From contig PUNT01000198.1 of assembly GCA_003551905.1 (NCBI GenBank), positions 1-48,905 of the forward strand: 48,905 bases of DNA. Direction: 5' to 3'. Numbering within the stretch: the stretch's first letter is position 1; every line of letters begins with the position of its first letter. Made by a program: the position numbers and the translations under genes. This DNA is from Halanaerobiales bacterium (GTDB lineage: Bacteria > Bacillota > Halanaerobiia > B1SED10-174). The notes under the pieces were generated by a model. It was not told where the DNA came from. It worked only from the letters and a program-made list of their open reading frames with translations, and did not search any database. Shown here in pieces: positions 48,869 through 48,905 of this stretch.

Positions 48869-48898
48869 TATATATATGAGGAGGGCACACAATTATGC
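48869..48898 (-). promoter_or_regulatory. possible sigma-E-type promoter for spoIVA
   Basis: Minus strand GCATAATT-(12 to 13 nt)-CATATATATA resembles the sigma-E -35/-10 pattern; AT-rich so weak evidence. Confidence 0.35.
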
Positions 48899-48905
48899 AA
48901 CCTGC

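Noticed and set aside
48860-48880. tatatatatat tract considered as a repeat or origin element
   Set aside because: Very short; more simply part of the spoIVA promoter region.
1-48905. CRISPR arrays, transposases/IS ends, phage genes, tRNA/rRNA genes, toxin-antitoxin or defence islands
   Set aside because: Looked for by eye on both strands; no regularly spaced repeats, no recognisable mobile or defence proteins and no tRNA-like cloverleaf that I could support.

Overview
The window looks like a chromosomal housekeeping region of a spore-forming anaerobic Firmicute. Spore genes (spoIVA, a SpoIID-like protein, a SleB-like hydrolase) occur together with a predicted outer-membrane beta-barrel protein, which suggests a diderm lineage, possibly Halanaerobiales-like (inference). 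I see no CRISPR array, prophage, transposon, rRNA or tRNA that I can support. Main landmarks are: an alpha-oxoamine synthase / Zn-dehydrogenase pair at the left edge (5' truncated); superoxide reductase and a ferritin-like protein; PolX; an HDAC-family protein; three tandem M42 peptidases plus a fourth elsewhere; LysM/M23 proteins; a riboswitch-controlled glycine-cleavage operon (gcvT-gcvH-gcvPA-gcvPB, two radical SAM genes, lipM-like, lpd); nth; a Lon-like protease; mnmH; a YfmF/YfmH-like M16 pair; UPF0182; a RadC-like protein; an MtaD-like amidohydrolase; degV; pgsA; hup; and spoIVA. The observations I rate highest are: (1) an apparent stand-alone c-di-GMP-I (GEMM-I) riboswitch RNA at 41367-41598. 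It has its own near-consensus promoter, two mutually exclusive hairpins and a plus-strand terminator whose U-tract overlaps the stop codon of a convergent uncharacterised gene, so it is a candidate c-di-GMP-gated ncRNA or antisense RNA. (2) A self-contained lipoylation module inside the gcv operon that looks like LipM plus the two-protein LipS1/LipS2 lipoyl synthase. (3) A strong intra-operon hairpin at the gcvPB/lipS2 junction. (4) A RadC-like protein with lost catalytic histidines and an added zinc-ribbon.
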